Assembly (NCBI GenBank): GCA_036250195.1 | Contig: JAVHZZ010000003.1 | Coordinates: 85,923,918-85,987,917, forward strand | DNA from: Mixophyes australis | Lineage: Eukaryota; Chordata; Amphibia; Anura; Limnodynastidae | Length of the DNA stretch: 64,000 bases | Reading direction: 5' to 3' | Shown: positions 23,488 to 34,347 of the stretch, piece by piece | Numbering within the stretch: position 1 is the first letter of the stretch | Layout of the letters: every line of letters begins with the position of its first letter | The notes under the pieces: generated by a model | Seen by the model: the letters and a program-made list of their open reading frames with translations, nothing else | Databases searched by the model: none | Told to the model about the DNA's origin: nothing | Translations under genes and position numbers: made by a program

Positions 23488-26484
23488 CTACTGAGGCAAG
23501 ATGTCGTCCTCATCCTCAACCTCTGATTCCTCTCCCCCTACAGTGTGTACTTCCTCCTCATCACACATTATCAATTCGTCCCCGCTGGACTCCACAACCA
23601 CAGGTCCCTCTGTACTGTCTGGAGGGCAGTGCTGTACTTCATTGAGGAATTGATTATTCATTTTTATAAACATCATTTTTTCAACGTTCTGAGGAAGCAA
23701 CCTCCTTCGCCGCTCACTGACCAGGTTCCCCGCTGCACTAAAAACTCTTTCCGAGTACACACTGGAGGGGAGACAACTCAGGTAAAATAGAGCCATTTTG
23801 TACAGGGGCTTCCAAACTGCCTTTTTTTCCTGCCAGTAACAATATGGACTGTCTGACATGTCTACTTGGATGGTGTCAGCAAAGTAATCATCCACAATTT
23901 TTTCTATTGTGACAGCATCCAATGCAGCGACAGTAGACATGTCTGCAATGGTTGGCAGGTCCTTCAGTCCGGACCAGATGTTATCAGCATCCCCGCCAGT
24001 GCCTCTTTTGGGAAAACTGAGCTTTTTCCTCGCAGCCATAGATGTGGAAGAAAATGAGGGTGGAGCTGTTGGCATGTCACGGTCCTCTTCAGAGGACAAT
24101 CTCCTGACCAGCAGGTCTTTGCACCGCTGTAGACTTGTGTCCGCCGGAAACAGAGACACAACATACGCTTTAAACCGAGGATCGAGCACGGTGGCCAGAA
24201 TGTATTCCTCTGACTTTAAAAGAGTGACCACCCTCGGATCCTGGCAAAGCGTACGAAGGGCTACATCCACAAGAGCTACATGCTTGGTGTAATCGCAATG
24301 GCTTACCAGCTCCTCCCTCACTTTCTCCAGCTGCTTCTGCAACAGCCTGATCAGGGGAATGACCTGACTCAAGCTGGCAGTGTCGGAACTGACTTCTCGT
24401 GTGGCAAGTTCAAATGACTGCAGAACCTTGCACAACACGGAAATCAGTCTCCACTGCGCTTGACTGAGGCGCATCCCCACTCCTTTGCCTATGTCGTAGG
24501 TGGCTGTGTAGGCCTGAATGGCCTTTTGCTGCTCCTCCATCCTCTGCAGCATATAGAGGGTGGAGTTCCAGCGCGTCACAACCTCTTGTTTGAGGTGATG
24601 GCAGGGCAGGTTCATGCTTTTTTGATGTGCCTCTAGTCTGCGGTAGGCACTGGCTGAATGCCGAAAGTGTCCAGCAATTTTGCGCGCCACCGCAAGCATC
24701 TCCTGCACACCCCTGTCACTCTTGAGGTAATGCTGCACCACCAAATTAATGGTGTGGGCAAAACATGGGACGTGCTGGAAATTGCCCATATTTAATGCCC
24801 GCACAATGTTACTGGCATTGTCTGACACCACAAATCCCCATGAGAGTCTAAGTGGGGTAAGCCACTGGGAGATAATTTCCCTAATTTTCTCTAATATGTT
24901 GTCAGCGTTGTGCCTCTTATTAAAGCCTGTAATACACAATGTTGCCTGCCTTTGCACGAGCCGCCATTTTGTAGTTGCTGCTACTGATGCAGCTGTTGCT
25001 GTTGCTGCGGAAGGGGATGCATCTACCCAGTGGGCTGTCACAGTCATATAGTCCTTCGTTTGCCCAGAACCACTTGTCCACATGTCCGTGGTTAAGTGGA
25101 CAGTGGGTACAACCGCATTTTTTAGAGCACTGAGGACACTTGATCGTACTTCTCTGTACATTTTTGGTATCGCCTGCCTAGTGAAGTGGAATCTCGACGG
25201 GATTTGGTACCGGGGACACAATACCTCCATCAACCCTCTAAATCCCACTCCACTGATGGCGGACACCGGGCGCACGTCTAACACCAACATTGCAGTTACA
25301 GCCGCAGTTATACGCTTTGCAATAGGGTGACTACTATCGTATTTTGTGGTCATGGCAAACGACTGTTGGACGGTCAATTGTTTTGTGAAAGACTTAGCGG
25401 TCTTACGACTTCCCCTCTGGGAAGATGACCGACTAACAGCAGCAACAGCAGCAGTGGCAGTAGTAGGCGTACCGCTGCAGGATTCCTCGGATGAATCCCG
25501 TATTGAGGAGGACTCAGTCTGGCTGCTGACTTGGGCTGCAGGACTGAATCTGATGGAGATTGTGGAGGAAGTTGACGAGGAGGGTGTTACTGGTGTGTAT
25601 CCAACTGGACCACGGGATTTAGGTGTCCCTGTACCGATGAGGGTCCTAGCCCCAGTTCCTGAACTAACCACTGAACTATGAAGGTTATTCAGGTGACGTA
25701 TAAGGGAGGATGTTCCTAGGTGGGCAAGATCCTTACCCCTGCTTATTTGAGCTTTACATAAGCTACATATGGCCATACATTGGTTGTCTGGATTTGGATA
25801 AAAATAACTCCAGACCGAAGAGGTGCATTTTTTGGTCTTCTGACCAGGCATGACGATGGGCTTTTTCATCCCATGGACATCAGCTGTTTCCCCCCCTGGT
25901 GCCTCATTTACAATAACCACATCACCATCCTCATCATCAAGTTCCTCCACAGCGCCAGCTACATCATCAATAGCCTCCTCCCGAGCCACCTCTTCCCGTA
26001 CAGTGATGGGAAGGTCAGGCTTGACAACCACCAACATCCTTGGACTCGCCTTGTGGATTTGTGATAATTTCTCTTTAGAAGGCAGAGTTGTTTGCTGTTT
26101 TGTTGCTGACAGCATAACTCTCTTCAATTTTTTGTAGGGGGGGGGAGGAGGAGGAGGGCTAAGATCCGTGGGTGAAGCTGAACCACTAGTCATGAACACG
26201 GGCCAGGGCCTAAGCCGTTCCTTGCCACTCCGTGTCGTAAATGGCATATTGGCAACTTTACGTTTCTCCTCAGATGATTTTAAGTTTCTCTTTTTGCTAC
26301 TTTTTCTTAACTTGGGCTTTTTGGATTTTACATGCCCGGTACTACGAGATTGGGCATCGGGCTTGGAAGACGACGTTGATGGCATTTCATCGTCTATGTC
26401 ATGACTAGTGGCAGCAGCTTCAGCATTAGGAGGAAGTGGGTCTTGATCTTTACCTACTTTATCCTCCAAATTTTTGGTCTCCAT
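23488..26484 (-). CDS. hAT transposase with BED zinc finger, 998 codons, open
   Basis: I choose the ATG at 26484 (METKNLEDK). A basic N-terminus (KSKKPKLRKSSKKR) is nuclear-localisation-like. A BED finger spans about residues 224-270 (VWSYF, C-x2-C at 240/243, H-x4-H at 264/269). The RNase H-like catalytic core has Asp near 467 (HLTTDMW) and Asp near 555 (VSDNASN). The hAT dimerisation block near 905-940 includes SVYSERVFSAAG, whose Glu is the expected third acidic residue. The C-terminus is acidic. No stop or frameshift is seen over 2994 bp. It is the ZBED/Ac-like branch and shares most motifs with the broken gene at 57264-60258. It should bind the element ends and perform cut-and-paste transposition; activity is inferred, not shown. 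Confidence 0.93.
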   Translation of the reverse strand: METKNLEDKVGKDQDPLPPNAEAAATSHDIDDEMPSTSSSKPDAQSRSTGHVKSKKPKLRKSSKKRNLKSSEEKRKVANMPFTTRSGKERLRPWPVFMTSGSASPTDLSPPPPPPPYKKLKRVMLSATKQQTTLPSKEKLSQIHKASPRMLVVVKPDLPITVREEVAREEAIDDVAGAVEELDDEDGDVVIVNEAPGGETADVHGMKKPIVMPGQKTKKCTSSVWSYFYPNPDNQCMAICSLCKAQISRGKDLAHLGTSSLIRHLNNLHSSVVSSGTGARTLIGTGTPKSRGPVGYTPVTPSSSTSSTISIRFSPAAQVSSQTESSSIRDSSEESCSGTPTTATAAVAAVSRSSSQRGSRKTAKSFTKQLTVQQSFAMTTKYDSSHPIAKRITAAVTAMLVLDVRPVSAISGVGFRGLMEVLCPRYQIPSRFHFTRQAIPKMYREVRSSVLSALKNAVVPTVHLTTDMWTSGSGQTKDYMTVTAHWVDASPSAATATAASVAATTKWRLVQRQATLCITGFNKRHNADNILEKIREIISQWLTPLRLSWGFVVSDNASNIVRALNMGNFQHVPCFAHTINLVVQHYLKSDRGVQEMLAVARKIAGHFRHSASAYRRLEAHQKSMNLPCHHLKQEVVTRWNSTLYMLQRMEEQQKAIQAYTATYDIGKGVGMRLSQAQWRLISVLCKVLQSFELATREVSSDTASLSQVIPLIRLLQKQLEKVREELVSHCDYTKHVALVDVALRTLCQDPRVVTLLKSEEYILATVLDPRFKAYVVSLFPADTSLQRCKDLLVRRLSSEEDRDMPTAPPSFSSTSMAARKKLSFPKRGTGGDADNIWSGLKDLPTIADMSTVAALDAVTIEKIVDDYFADTIQVDMSDSPYCYWQEKKAVWKPLYKMALFYLSCLPSSVYSERVFSAAGNLVSERRRRLLPQNVEKMMFIKMNNQFLNEVQHCPPDSTEGPVVVESSGDELIMCDEEEVHTVGGEESEVEDEDDILPQ

Positions 26485-27770
26485 TATATGTAGCACAAGA
26501 TACTGCAGAATGTGTGAACTTGGTAATATTGCAGTACCAATGGACTTATACTGCTGGATTGGTTTTGCAAATTTGGTTATAATTATTATATATTTTTTTT
26601 TTTTTAAATTTTTTTTTTTTTTTTACTTTTTTTTTATTTTTTAAAAACTTGGGAATAATGGGGAAATAACTATGCCCTTAGAAGCACAGAGCACAGGACA
26701 CAGCACCACTGGACTGAACAGGACACGGCACAGGACCCAGCAGCACTACGGAACTCAGCAGGACAGAGCACAGGACACAGCACCACTGGACTGATACTGC
26801 AGAATGTGTGAACTTTGTAATATTGCAGTACCAATGGACTTATACTGCTGGATTGGTTTTGCAAATTTGGTTATAATTATTATATATATTTTTTTTTTTT
26901 AAATTTTTTTATTATTTTTTACTTTTTTTTTATTTTTTAAAAACTTGGGAATAATGGGGAAATAACTATGCCCTTAGAAGCACAGAGCACAGGACCCAGC
27001 AGCACTACGGAACTCAGCAGGACAGAGCACAGGACACAGCACCACTGGACTGATACTGCAGAATGTGTGAACTTTGTAATATTGCAGTACCAATGGACTT
27101 ATACTGCTGGATTGGTTTTGCAAATTTGGTTATAATTATATATATTTTTTTTTTAATTTTTAATTGTAATTTTTTTTTTACTTTTTTTTTATTTTTTAAA
27201 AACTTGGGAATAATGGGGAAATAACTATGCCCTTAGAAGCACAGAGCACAGGACACAGCACCACTGGACTGAACAGGACACGACACAGGACCCAGCAGCA
27301 CTACGGAACTCAGCAGGACAGAGCACAGGACACAGCACCACTGGACTGATACTGCAGAATGTGTAAACTTTGTAATATTGCAGTACCACTGGACTTTTAC
27401 TGCTGAATGTGTGAACTTGGTAATATTGCAGTACCAATGGGCTTATACTGCAGGATTGGTTGTGCAAATTTTGTGGTAATTAAAAAAAATTAAATTAGTT
27501 TTTGGTATTTTTTTAAATAACTTTTTTATTTTTTTAAACACAGGGGAATATTGGGGAAATAACTATGCCCTTAGAAGCACAGAGCACAGGACACAGCACC
27601 ACTGGACTGAACAGGACACAGCACTGGACCCAGCAGCACCACTGACCTCAGAAGGACAGAGCACAGCACACAGCACCACTGGACTGATACTGCAGAACAC
27701 AGCACAGCACAGCACAGCACAGAACTAAACAGCACAGCACGAGATCTACCAGGACAGAGGACCACCTAAC
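26485..27770. repeat. Tandem ~260-295-bp repeats upstream of the hAT-A transposase
   Basis: GCAGAATGTGTGAACTT recurs at about 26504, 26797, 27058 and 27353, with a partial copy near 27401. Each unit has a T-rich tract and GGACACAGCACCACTGGACTG motifs. The array starts about 20 bp upstream of the transposase ATG, so it forms its promoter region. Confidence 0.9.
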
Positions 27771-27993
27771 ACACCCTCCCTCTACCCTGATCAATGCCCG
27801 AGTGAAGATGGCGGCGACTAGCGGGGAATTTATAGGATCCGAGTATCGCGAGATCCGACAACGGGATTATGAGTCAGAGCCTCAGTTTCAGATTTGAATT
27901 TGGCGCCAATACCCGGATCTGTCTCGGATCCGACTCGGATCGGCAACGTTCGGGTGGGCTCGGATTTCATAAATCCGAGTGCGCTCATCCCTA
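27771..27993. repeat. hAT-A right subterminal region
   Basis: It contains inverted CGGATCCGA/TCGGATTT motifs, matching the style of the left end (18890-19015), and ends with the terminal CATCCCTA. Confidence 0.75.
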
Positions 27994-28250
27994 ATAATAA
28001 TAGAAGATTCTATTGAAGACACCCCAGAACTGGAGTGCTCTGCCACAACAGATGACACCAACATGTCTTGGGAGGAATTGAACGATTCACAGCCATTCCC
28101 TGCTGCGCAAGTCGTTACAGAGACTTCACAAGAAACGCAGCCAGAACCAGTGCCGGTGTCAAAGTCTATGCCAGGTCCCAGTTTACGCTCCAACAGTAAG
28201 TATCTTTAATAATCTCACATAATAACCAACCATATATACATACATTTATA

Positions 28251-29559
28251 GGGTAGAGAGAACAAACAAGATATCTACAGATGGCGCTTACCCAATATAT
28301 GGAAGATAACACAAATACAAAATTGCATGTGCGTGTATAAGGCAATAAATAAATAAATAGATGAATATATAATAGTAAAAGCAACACCTCCACAACGTGC
28401 GTGTGGCAGCCAACCTTAAAAGCGGATGGTTAGTCCGATAACATAGTAGGGTATAAATGGTAAAGGGCGGCGCCTTCAGGTGTATACAATGTATATAAAC
28501 ATATAAGCACAGAAATAGTCCAGAGGAGTTAGAACAGGACGGTGTCTGTATCTGCACCGCAGGTAACTAAAAATCACTGTAGTACAGGATAAATATATTC
28601 AAAAGTTGATCGTGCAGAATAAATAGAAGTGGTGTGCGTACCAGATATATAAAATCAAACCGCTTATCTGTATAGTAGCTCCTTAGAAATCCCGGAGTAT
28701 GATCTGCAACCAATTCTCCTTAGCGATGGATAAAATGTATGTTCTAAAACAACCGCGACACCCAACTTATCCGCTCATCATAAAAGGAAATATATAAAAA
28801 GCCATATGGTGTAGTATTTTTTATATAAACATTTTATTCAAGTATAGCATTTAGAGTACAAACTCACAATATATATGCTTTAAATAGGCTTATCTGTAAG
28901 TGACTGGTCTGCAGTCTCATCCCCTTGTATAGTAGAAGTCTCTCAGCAGGCTCCACACAGAAGCTCAGTGCAGGATATTCTAATGGTATGTGTCTCAGGG
29001 TGTAGCAGTACAGCCAGTGGTCTTCCAGATGTGGTGTAGGGGCTCAACGCGTTTCGTTCATTCAAAGAACTTCATCAGGAAGGGGATGAGACTGCAGACC
29101 AGTCACTTACAGATAAGCCTATTTAAAGCATATATATTGTGAGTTTGTACTCTAAATGCTATACTTGAATAAAATGTTTATATAAAAAATACTACACCAT
29201 ATGGCTTTTTATATATTTCCTTTTATGATGAGCGGATAAGTTTGGTGTCGCGGTTGTTTTAGAACATACATTTTATCCATCGCTAAGGAGAATTGGTTGC
29301 AGATCATACTCCGGGATTTCTAAGGAGCTACTATACAGATAAGCGGTTTGATTTTATATATCTGGTACGCACACCACTTCTATTTATTCTGCACGATCAA
29401 CTTTTGAATATATTTATCCTGTACTACAGTGATTTTTAGTTACCTGCGGTGCAGATACAGACACCGTCCTGTTCTAACTCCTCTGGACTATTTCTGTGCT
29501 TATATGTTTATATACATTGTATACACCTGAAGGCGCCGCCCTTTACCATTTATATCCTA
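28251..29559. mobile_element. Penelope-derived fold-back insertion in the Harbinger intron
   Basis: It is flanked by a 15-bp duplication, ATACATACATTTATA, at 28236-28250 and 29560-29574. Arms of about 470 bp (28445-28926 and 29090-29555) are near-perfect reverse complements around a ~160-bp loop. No ORF is present. At the loop edge the minus strand has CTGATGA, a short stem and GAACGAAACGCGTT, a hammerhead-type core known in PLE terminal repeats. The assignment to PLE rests on this core and on the TACTTGAATAAAATG segment also found near 45410. Confidence 0.75.
29043..29085 (-). ncRNA. Hammerhead-ribozyme-like core
   Basis: On the minus strand CTGATGA (29078-29072) is followed by a stem with arms GTTC and GAAC, then GAAA and CGCGTT. 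Stem III is only about two base pairs, as in the minimal hammerheads reported for PLEs. Stem I looks weak (about three pairs). Self-cleavage is not demonstrated. Confidence 0.6.
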
Positions 29560-29574
29560 ATACATACATTTATA

Positions 29575-29985
29575 TCTACATAATTTGTAAAAAAAAGAAC
29601 TGTATAAACAAAAGTCCCAAAAACAGAGAACTATATCAACCGAAATGCAAGCCAAATACCAAAAAATATATCTACATAACTTTAAAAAATTTTAAAAATG
29701 TTTGAACATAACTGTAAAAAAAATAGAAGTATATCAACATAAATGCAAACCAAACACCAATGTTTCTACATAACTTTAAAAAGAGAACTATTTCAATAAA
29801 AAGCCCAAAAGACAAATATAATACACTCCAAAGTATTAAAACATCTCTATGCATATGTTGCAGTGCAAAACTACTGGGCAAGAGGTCGGAGGCCTCAAGC
29901 ACATATCAGCTTACAACACTGCTTTTTTGTTCTGCCACATTATATATTCTAATGTATGTTTTACTGTGTTTTTTTCTACGTACAG
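29575..29985 (+). other. Remaining Harbinger intron
   Basis: This AT-rich sequence has two diverged direct copies of CATAACTTTAAAAA-type segments (29675 and 29768), ending in a pyrimidine tract and the TACAG acceptor at 29985. No gene is seen. Confidence 0.5.
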
Positions 29986-30332
29986 TTTACAACGTTCCTA
30001 AAAAACGCAAAAGGCCCAACAAAATGGACCAAGCAACTAAAACAATGACAACTGTCATGATGGATCAACTGCGGGAGATGGACAGCACCATGAGGGAACA
30101 CGAGAATACACAACTGCAGCGTTTCATGGACAATGAGCGGGAACTGCAGGACTCTTTCCTCATGCAAATCATGAACATGCAGGAACGCGTGTTACGCGAA
30201 AATCGTGAGTGTATTATGGGATTCATGGACAGACTCCTCTCACGGGTGCAGGCACCTCCTCCAAGTCCTTACTATTATGACGGACATTATCCTATGTACC
30301 AGCGGGTGCAAACCCATGTTAGGCAACAATAA

Positions 30333-30775
30333 CCCTCCAAACCCGGTACAGAATACACAACATGCTCAACCTATGGGTAACCCCAACATAGAATACCCAC
30401 CGGGTTTTCCACTCCAAACCACTCCACCACCAGAAATGCCACAATATAGGCAATTGTAATAATCATGTTTTATGGTCAAATGTTTCACTGTTAATTGTTA
30501 TCATGTATGTAACGTGTGGTCTGGAATCACACCATTAGCTTCTCATATATATATATAACATGAAAAGCAAATTTGCACTTACTGTTTGGGCACATTTGTG
30601 TCTTCGGTTTACTACTTATGTATATATTTTATTTTTTTCTACATGCAAGTAAGCACTTTTATATTGTGTCATTTTATATTTTTTTGTGAAGAGACATATA
30701 AGGAAATATGTACAAAACAAAATACAATATGTGAAATAAACATATATTTTTTATTTTTACATTTGTGTGGTACAT
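30333..30775. other. Spacer between the two Harbinger genes
   Basis: This AT-rich spacer lies between the convergent genes. AATAAA at about 30735 on the plus strand could end the Myb-gene message. No gene is seen. Confidence 0.6.
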
Positions 30776-32407
30776 TCAAACAAGTGAGGTCAAAATGGCA
30801 GTGAGGGTGGTCCTAATAAGTTCAGCAGAGGTATTGGTGCGCTCTCCTTCAAAAGTACTGGAGTCCACTGACAGCACTGGCATTTCAGATTCCTGCACAT
30901 TCCACTCAGGTAGAAATTGCTCTTTTTGAATTTCACAAATGTTATGTAAAATACAGCAAGCAGCAACCACGTGGGGCACAAGCTTGGTGTCAATGTCAAT
31001 GTGCTTCAATAGACAGCGCCAACGTCCTTTCAAGCGCCCAAAAGCATTTTCCACCACCATCCGAGCAGAGCTGAGGGTATGTGTAAACCGGATCTGTTCC
31101 TGAGACAGGTGATGTTGCTGAGTGAACCCCTTCATCAGCCAGCGCCTCAAAGGGTAAGCAGCATCCCCAATGATGTGTACCGGTATCTCCACACCATCAA
31201 CAAACGTAGATTTCTGTAAATAAAAACATGCAGTTTCACGTCACCATGTTTAAAATATTGGTCAAATAACGCAGTACACTTGGTACTATATGGTGAAAAT
31301 GCATTTTGCAAGTGTTACATCTGTATATAAAAAGGGGCAGTAAATACATACAATATTGATAGCAAACAATAGTATATAAGCTTCAATTACAAAAACATCA
31401 TACAACATTACACCGATATTTACCTCTCTAGGGAACAGCCAGCCATCTTGTCTTTCCTCAGCAATTTGGTAAAGGTCCGAATTTGCTAGAACTCTGGCGT
31501 CATGGGAACGTCCAGGCCACCCGATGAAAACATCTGTGAAACTAACATAAAAAAAACCATATATAAATATGTTTTACAATACGCATTACACATGGCACAG
31601 TCACATAAAAAAACCCATAAAAAATGCTTACCAATAGTTGTGGTCAACCACAGCCTGCAGAATGATAGAATGCCAGCCTTTGCGGTTGTAGTAATCCGCA
31701 TGGTTGTCTGTGGGGGCAATGATGGGGATGTGTGTCCCGTCTATGGCTCCAGCACACTGTGGAAACCCACGCTTCAGGAATCCTGCAATTGTATCATCCA
31801 GGCGCTGACCTTGCGGTAAGGAGATGAAGCAATGATACAGGGCTTCCAGCAATGCCGTGGTGACTTCATGCACTAGAGTGCACACCGTGGATATCCCCAC
31901 TCCAAACAAGCAGGAGATTGTCCGGTATTCTCCAGGGGTAGCATACCACCACAACACAATAGAAAGGCGCCTACATGGTGGAATAGGTTTCCCAAAGTTA
32001 GTGGCCTTCCTGGAAAGTGCTTGGGTAATAAGGTCGAGCACATAGTTAAATGTCCCACGTGACATTCTGAAGTGTTGCATCCACTGCTGTTACTCAAACG
32101 CTTCCACAGTAGACCAGAAAGCTTCTCCGTGGCTACGCTCTCTGGCACGCATGGTTCGGTTACTGGCAGCACTGAATCTCAAAATTGAGGCAATGCTGGC
32201 CCTGAGAAACGCTCTCCTCCTGCGCTTATACAGACACCGAGTTTTCTTCTGTTGTGCCATAAACTTCGCCTTCCTTCTCCTGAACTGGGACTGTGCAAGA
32301 GTGCACAGTGTCAGCAGCTGCAGAAAACTCTCATTTGCTGCATAAAACATCAAAAAAATACTAGTAAACATGAACTCTGGGCTACACAAAAGTGAGTCGT
32401 CGGCCAT
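30776..32407 (-). pseudogene. Harbinger transposase (HARBI1-like), one nonsense codon
   Basis: I predict three exons on the minus strand. Exon 1 is 32407-31632, starting MADDS; exon 2 is 31541-31424; exon 3 is 31213-30776. The splice sites are GTAAGC/TTAG and GTAAAT/ACAG, and they keep the frame. Family motifs are present in order: GAIDGTHIPI in exon 1, DVFIGWPGRSHDARV in exon 2, and GDAAYPLRRWLMKGF then ARMVVENAFGRLKGRW in exon 3. These carry the DDE residues of the DDE_4 nuclease family. The only lesion I see is an in-frame TAA at 32087-32089, just before MQHFRMSRGTF. The product would cut and paste the element. Confidence 0.9.
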
Positions 32408-32704
32408 GATGAAAAGTAATGTGGTAAACAATCACCACCCACTTTAGCATCATCTTTATGCGTCAACAAACCAGTCACCTTTCAATGACATCACCGTTTT
32501 TCAGCCAATGAAAACTGCTCTGGTGATGACTCCCACAAATTTCCAGGGCACAGACTTGTGCAGTATGAATGGGGTCAACCCGGGAAATTCCCGGGTCCGA
32601 GGTGCAGTATGAATGGTGTTTCTGAGCTGGGACGCTCCGAGACCCTGCAAAAACCCGGCTTCAAAAACCCGGGATATTGCAGGGGCGGCAGTATGAAAGT
32701 GGTA
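32408..32704. promoter_or_regulatory. Harbinger right subterminal region
   Basis: This lies between the transposase ATG and the right end. It holds inverted CCCGGG-type motifs and repeats of GCAGTATGAATGG, matching the left subterminal region 18076-18340. It is a likely promoter and transposase-binding region by position. Confidence 0.6.
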
Positions 32705-32707
32705 TTA

Positions 32708-33567
32708 TAGAGCTATTCATAGTAAAGATTTGTTGCATTTAAAGATTGCCATGAGTAAACAATATAATAACAGTTGAATAATAAACAAAAAAAATCTATA
32801 ACGTAACATGATATTTTAATATCATTATTTTCCATGTGTACCTATCTTCTATTATTGTTCTAAATGTGTAGGCCAAGATGTCTGTAGTTAGTGAAATACC
32901 AAATGTTTTTAATTGTATTTATAGAATGTTGAGCATGATTTTGTTAGCAAAATCATACCCAATTAGAAACTGGGTCTATATTAATTAGTGCATTGGGTAT
33001 AGGGATAATTCTCACTTCACTATCTTGCTCCTATTTTTTTCGAGGAATGTATCCTGAGTGTTACATGGATTATTCAATGTAATAGATTCTGTTCAGATTT
33101 TGGTTAGAAATACTGGTCCACAGCCTCTTGGTTGTGGATGTGGATACATAACTATGTATTGTGTATTACATTTTCACTGTTTCCAATCTGGATCATGATT
33201 GGATGGTTGATACATTTTAGTTTTGTCTTCACCATTACCTCAGTACCCAATTTACAACCCAATGGACCAGCTGTAGATTGATATTTATCACATCCAGTGT
33301 GTATGTTTCCAGATGGTTGGCAGGGAGATAAACTCTATAGGATCAATTAACTATAGTACTTGAGGTTCCCTAGTACTCATGAGTTAGGTACTTGTCAAGC
33401 CCACCTAGTATCCCTTCCAGATTCGGAATGGGTTTGGGCATCCGTCTTCCCTAACTTAACCTTTCAAAGTGCCGGAACATCATACACAACTTCCGATGTC
33501 AAAGTCGATGTTCATGCTATTGGGAGTCAGGGTTCTAAGTTCTCAAATACATTTGAGTTCCTCTCTG
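32708..33567 (-). other. PLE 3' untranslated region
   Basis: 860 bp lie between the Harbinger TSD and the PLE stop codon. It is AT-rich with no gene. By position it is the PLE tail. Confidence 0.5.
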
Positions 33568-34347
33568 TTAATCTTTTGTTATGAAATTGCCACCTCTCCA
33601 ATTTCTTGGTAGCCTTTTTATCCCTGTGAATTTTAAACATGATGGATCACTGGCATGTGTCAATTTGAAGTGTTGGAACATGCTATGTGATTCTAGGCCT
33701 TTTTCGATATTTCTAACATGCTCAGCTAGATGGGTGTTGAGAGCTCTTGTTGTCCGCCCTACGTATTGTTGTGGGCATGGGCATTCCAAAAGATATATCA
33801 CATCTTTTGAATCACATGATATGAAGTTTCCAATCTTATATTCACGCCCTGCCTTTATGGATTGAATTGTTTTGGTGGTTTTGGTGCTTCTGTTTCCGCA
33901 GATTTTGCAGCTGAAGAACCCAGTAGGTTGATCAGCCGGTGTGAGAGAGGTTTGGAATGGCATTGGAAAAATGAAGTGGTTCTTGACCAATATATTTTTG
34001 AGGTTGGGGGCTTTGCGGAAGATCACATCAGGTCTGTGTGGGAGTACATGTTGTAAGTCCCTATCCTGTAAAAGAATGTTCCAATGTTTCCTAAGGCTGT
34101 TGTTAATTTTAAAGGAACAGTTGGTGTAGTCTGTGATAAAGTAAACTTTGTCTTTTTGTTTAGAGTCATTTTGTTTTGCTTCTAAAGCTAATAGTTTAGA
34201 CCTGTCTCTCTGGGCTGCTCTATCAGAGGCCGAATCTACATTATTAAGAGGATATTGTTTTTCTAGGAACTGGTGTTTTAGTTTTTGTCCCTGTATTTCA
34301 AAATTTGTTTTGTGAACAATTCCTCCATAGCCTTGTGAGTTGTCCAT
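33568..34347 (-). pseudogene. PLE GIY-YIG endonuclease region
   Basis: This is a 259-codon open stretch at the C-terminal end of the PLE polyprotein. A cysteine pair (FSCKICGNRSTKT) precedes the GIY-YIG nuclease signature (VIYLLECPCPQQYVGRTTR). The nuclease nicks target DNA for insertion. The position after the signature where the family usually has a catalytic arginine reads LNTHLAEH here, so that residue may be lost. The upstream RT part of the protein is broken, so this is a relic although the domain itself is open. Confidence 0.85.

Larger units (their letters stand above)
18875..27993. mobile_element. hAT-A: 9.1-kb autonomous-type hAT transposon
   Basis: The 8-bp TSD ATAATAAT is at 18867-18874 and 27994-28001. 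The ends are TAGGGATGTGCAC and the complement of GTGCGCTCATCCCTA. Left to right it holds GGATTCGGATTT-rich subterminal sequence, a 79-bp satellite array, palindromic GGTACC repeats, a minus-strand transposase with no visible stop, and upstream tandem repeats. It sits in the Harbinger Myb exon. Confidence 0.95.
18483..30332 (+). pseudogene. Harbinger Myb/SANT-like accessory protein, split by hAT-A
   Basis: The ATG at 18483 (MTHWMEEEVRELLN) opens a Myb/SANT-like helical domain with the trihelix-type pattern (VRELLN, YYNIAKIL, QQVLNKLKSLKKQY) typical of Harbinger second genes. In known Harbingers such proteins bind the ends and import the nuclease. The exon runs to 18874, is interrupted by hAT-A, and resumes after the 8-bp duplication at 28002-28195 in the same frame. 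A splice donor (A/GTAAGTA) at 28196 and an acceptor (TACAG at 29985) define an intron of 1789 bp. The second exon, 29986-30332, has a basic patch (PKKRKRP) and a long charged, probably coiled-coil stretch. It is broken only by hAT-A as far as I can see. Confidence 0.85.
18076..32704. mobile_element. PIF/Harbinger DNA transposon with nested insertions
   Basis: The TSD is TTA at 18073-18075 and 32705-32707. The ends are TACCCCATTCATACTGC on the left and the complement of GCAGTATGAAAGTGGTA on the right. Both ends have CCCGGG-rich subterminal inverted motifs. It carries the two genes expected of the superfamily, facing each other: a Myb-like DNA-binding protein (plus strand) and a DDE nuclease (minus strand). 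The outer span is 14.6 kb, of which 9.1 kb is hAT-A and 1.3 kb a PLE fold-back. Confidence 0.94.

Noticed and set aside
23545..26404. Plus-strand open frames opposite the hAT-A transposase
   Set aside because: They are shadows of the conserved minus-strand gene, with no family motifs of their own.
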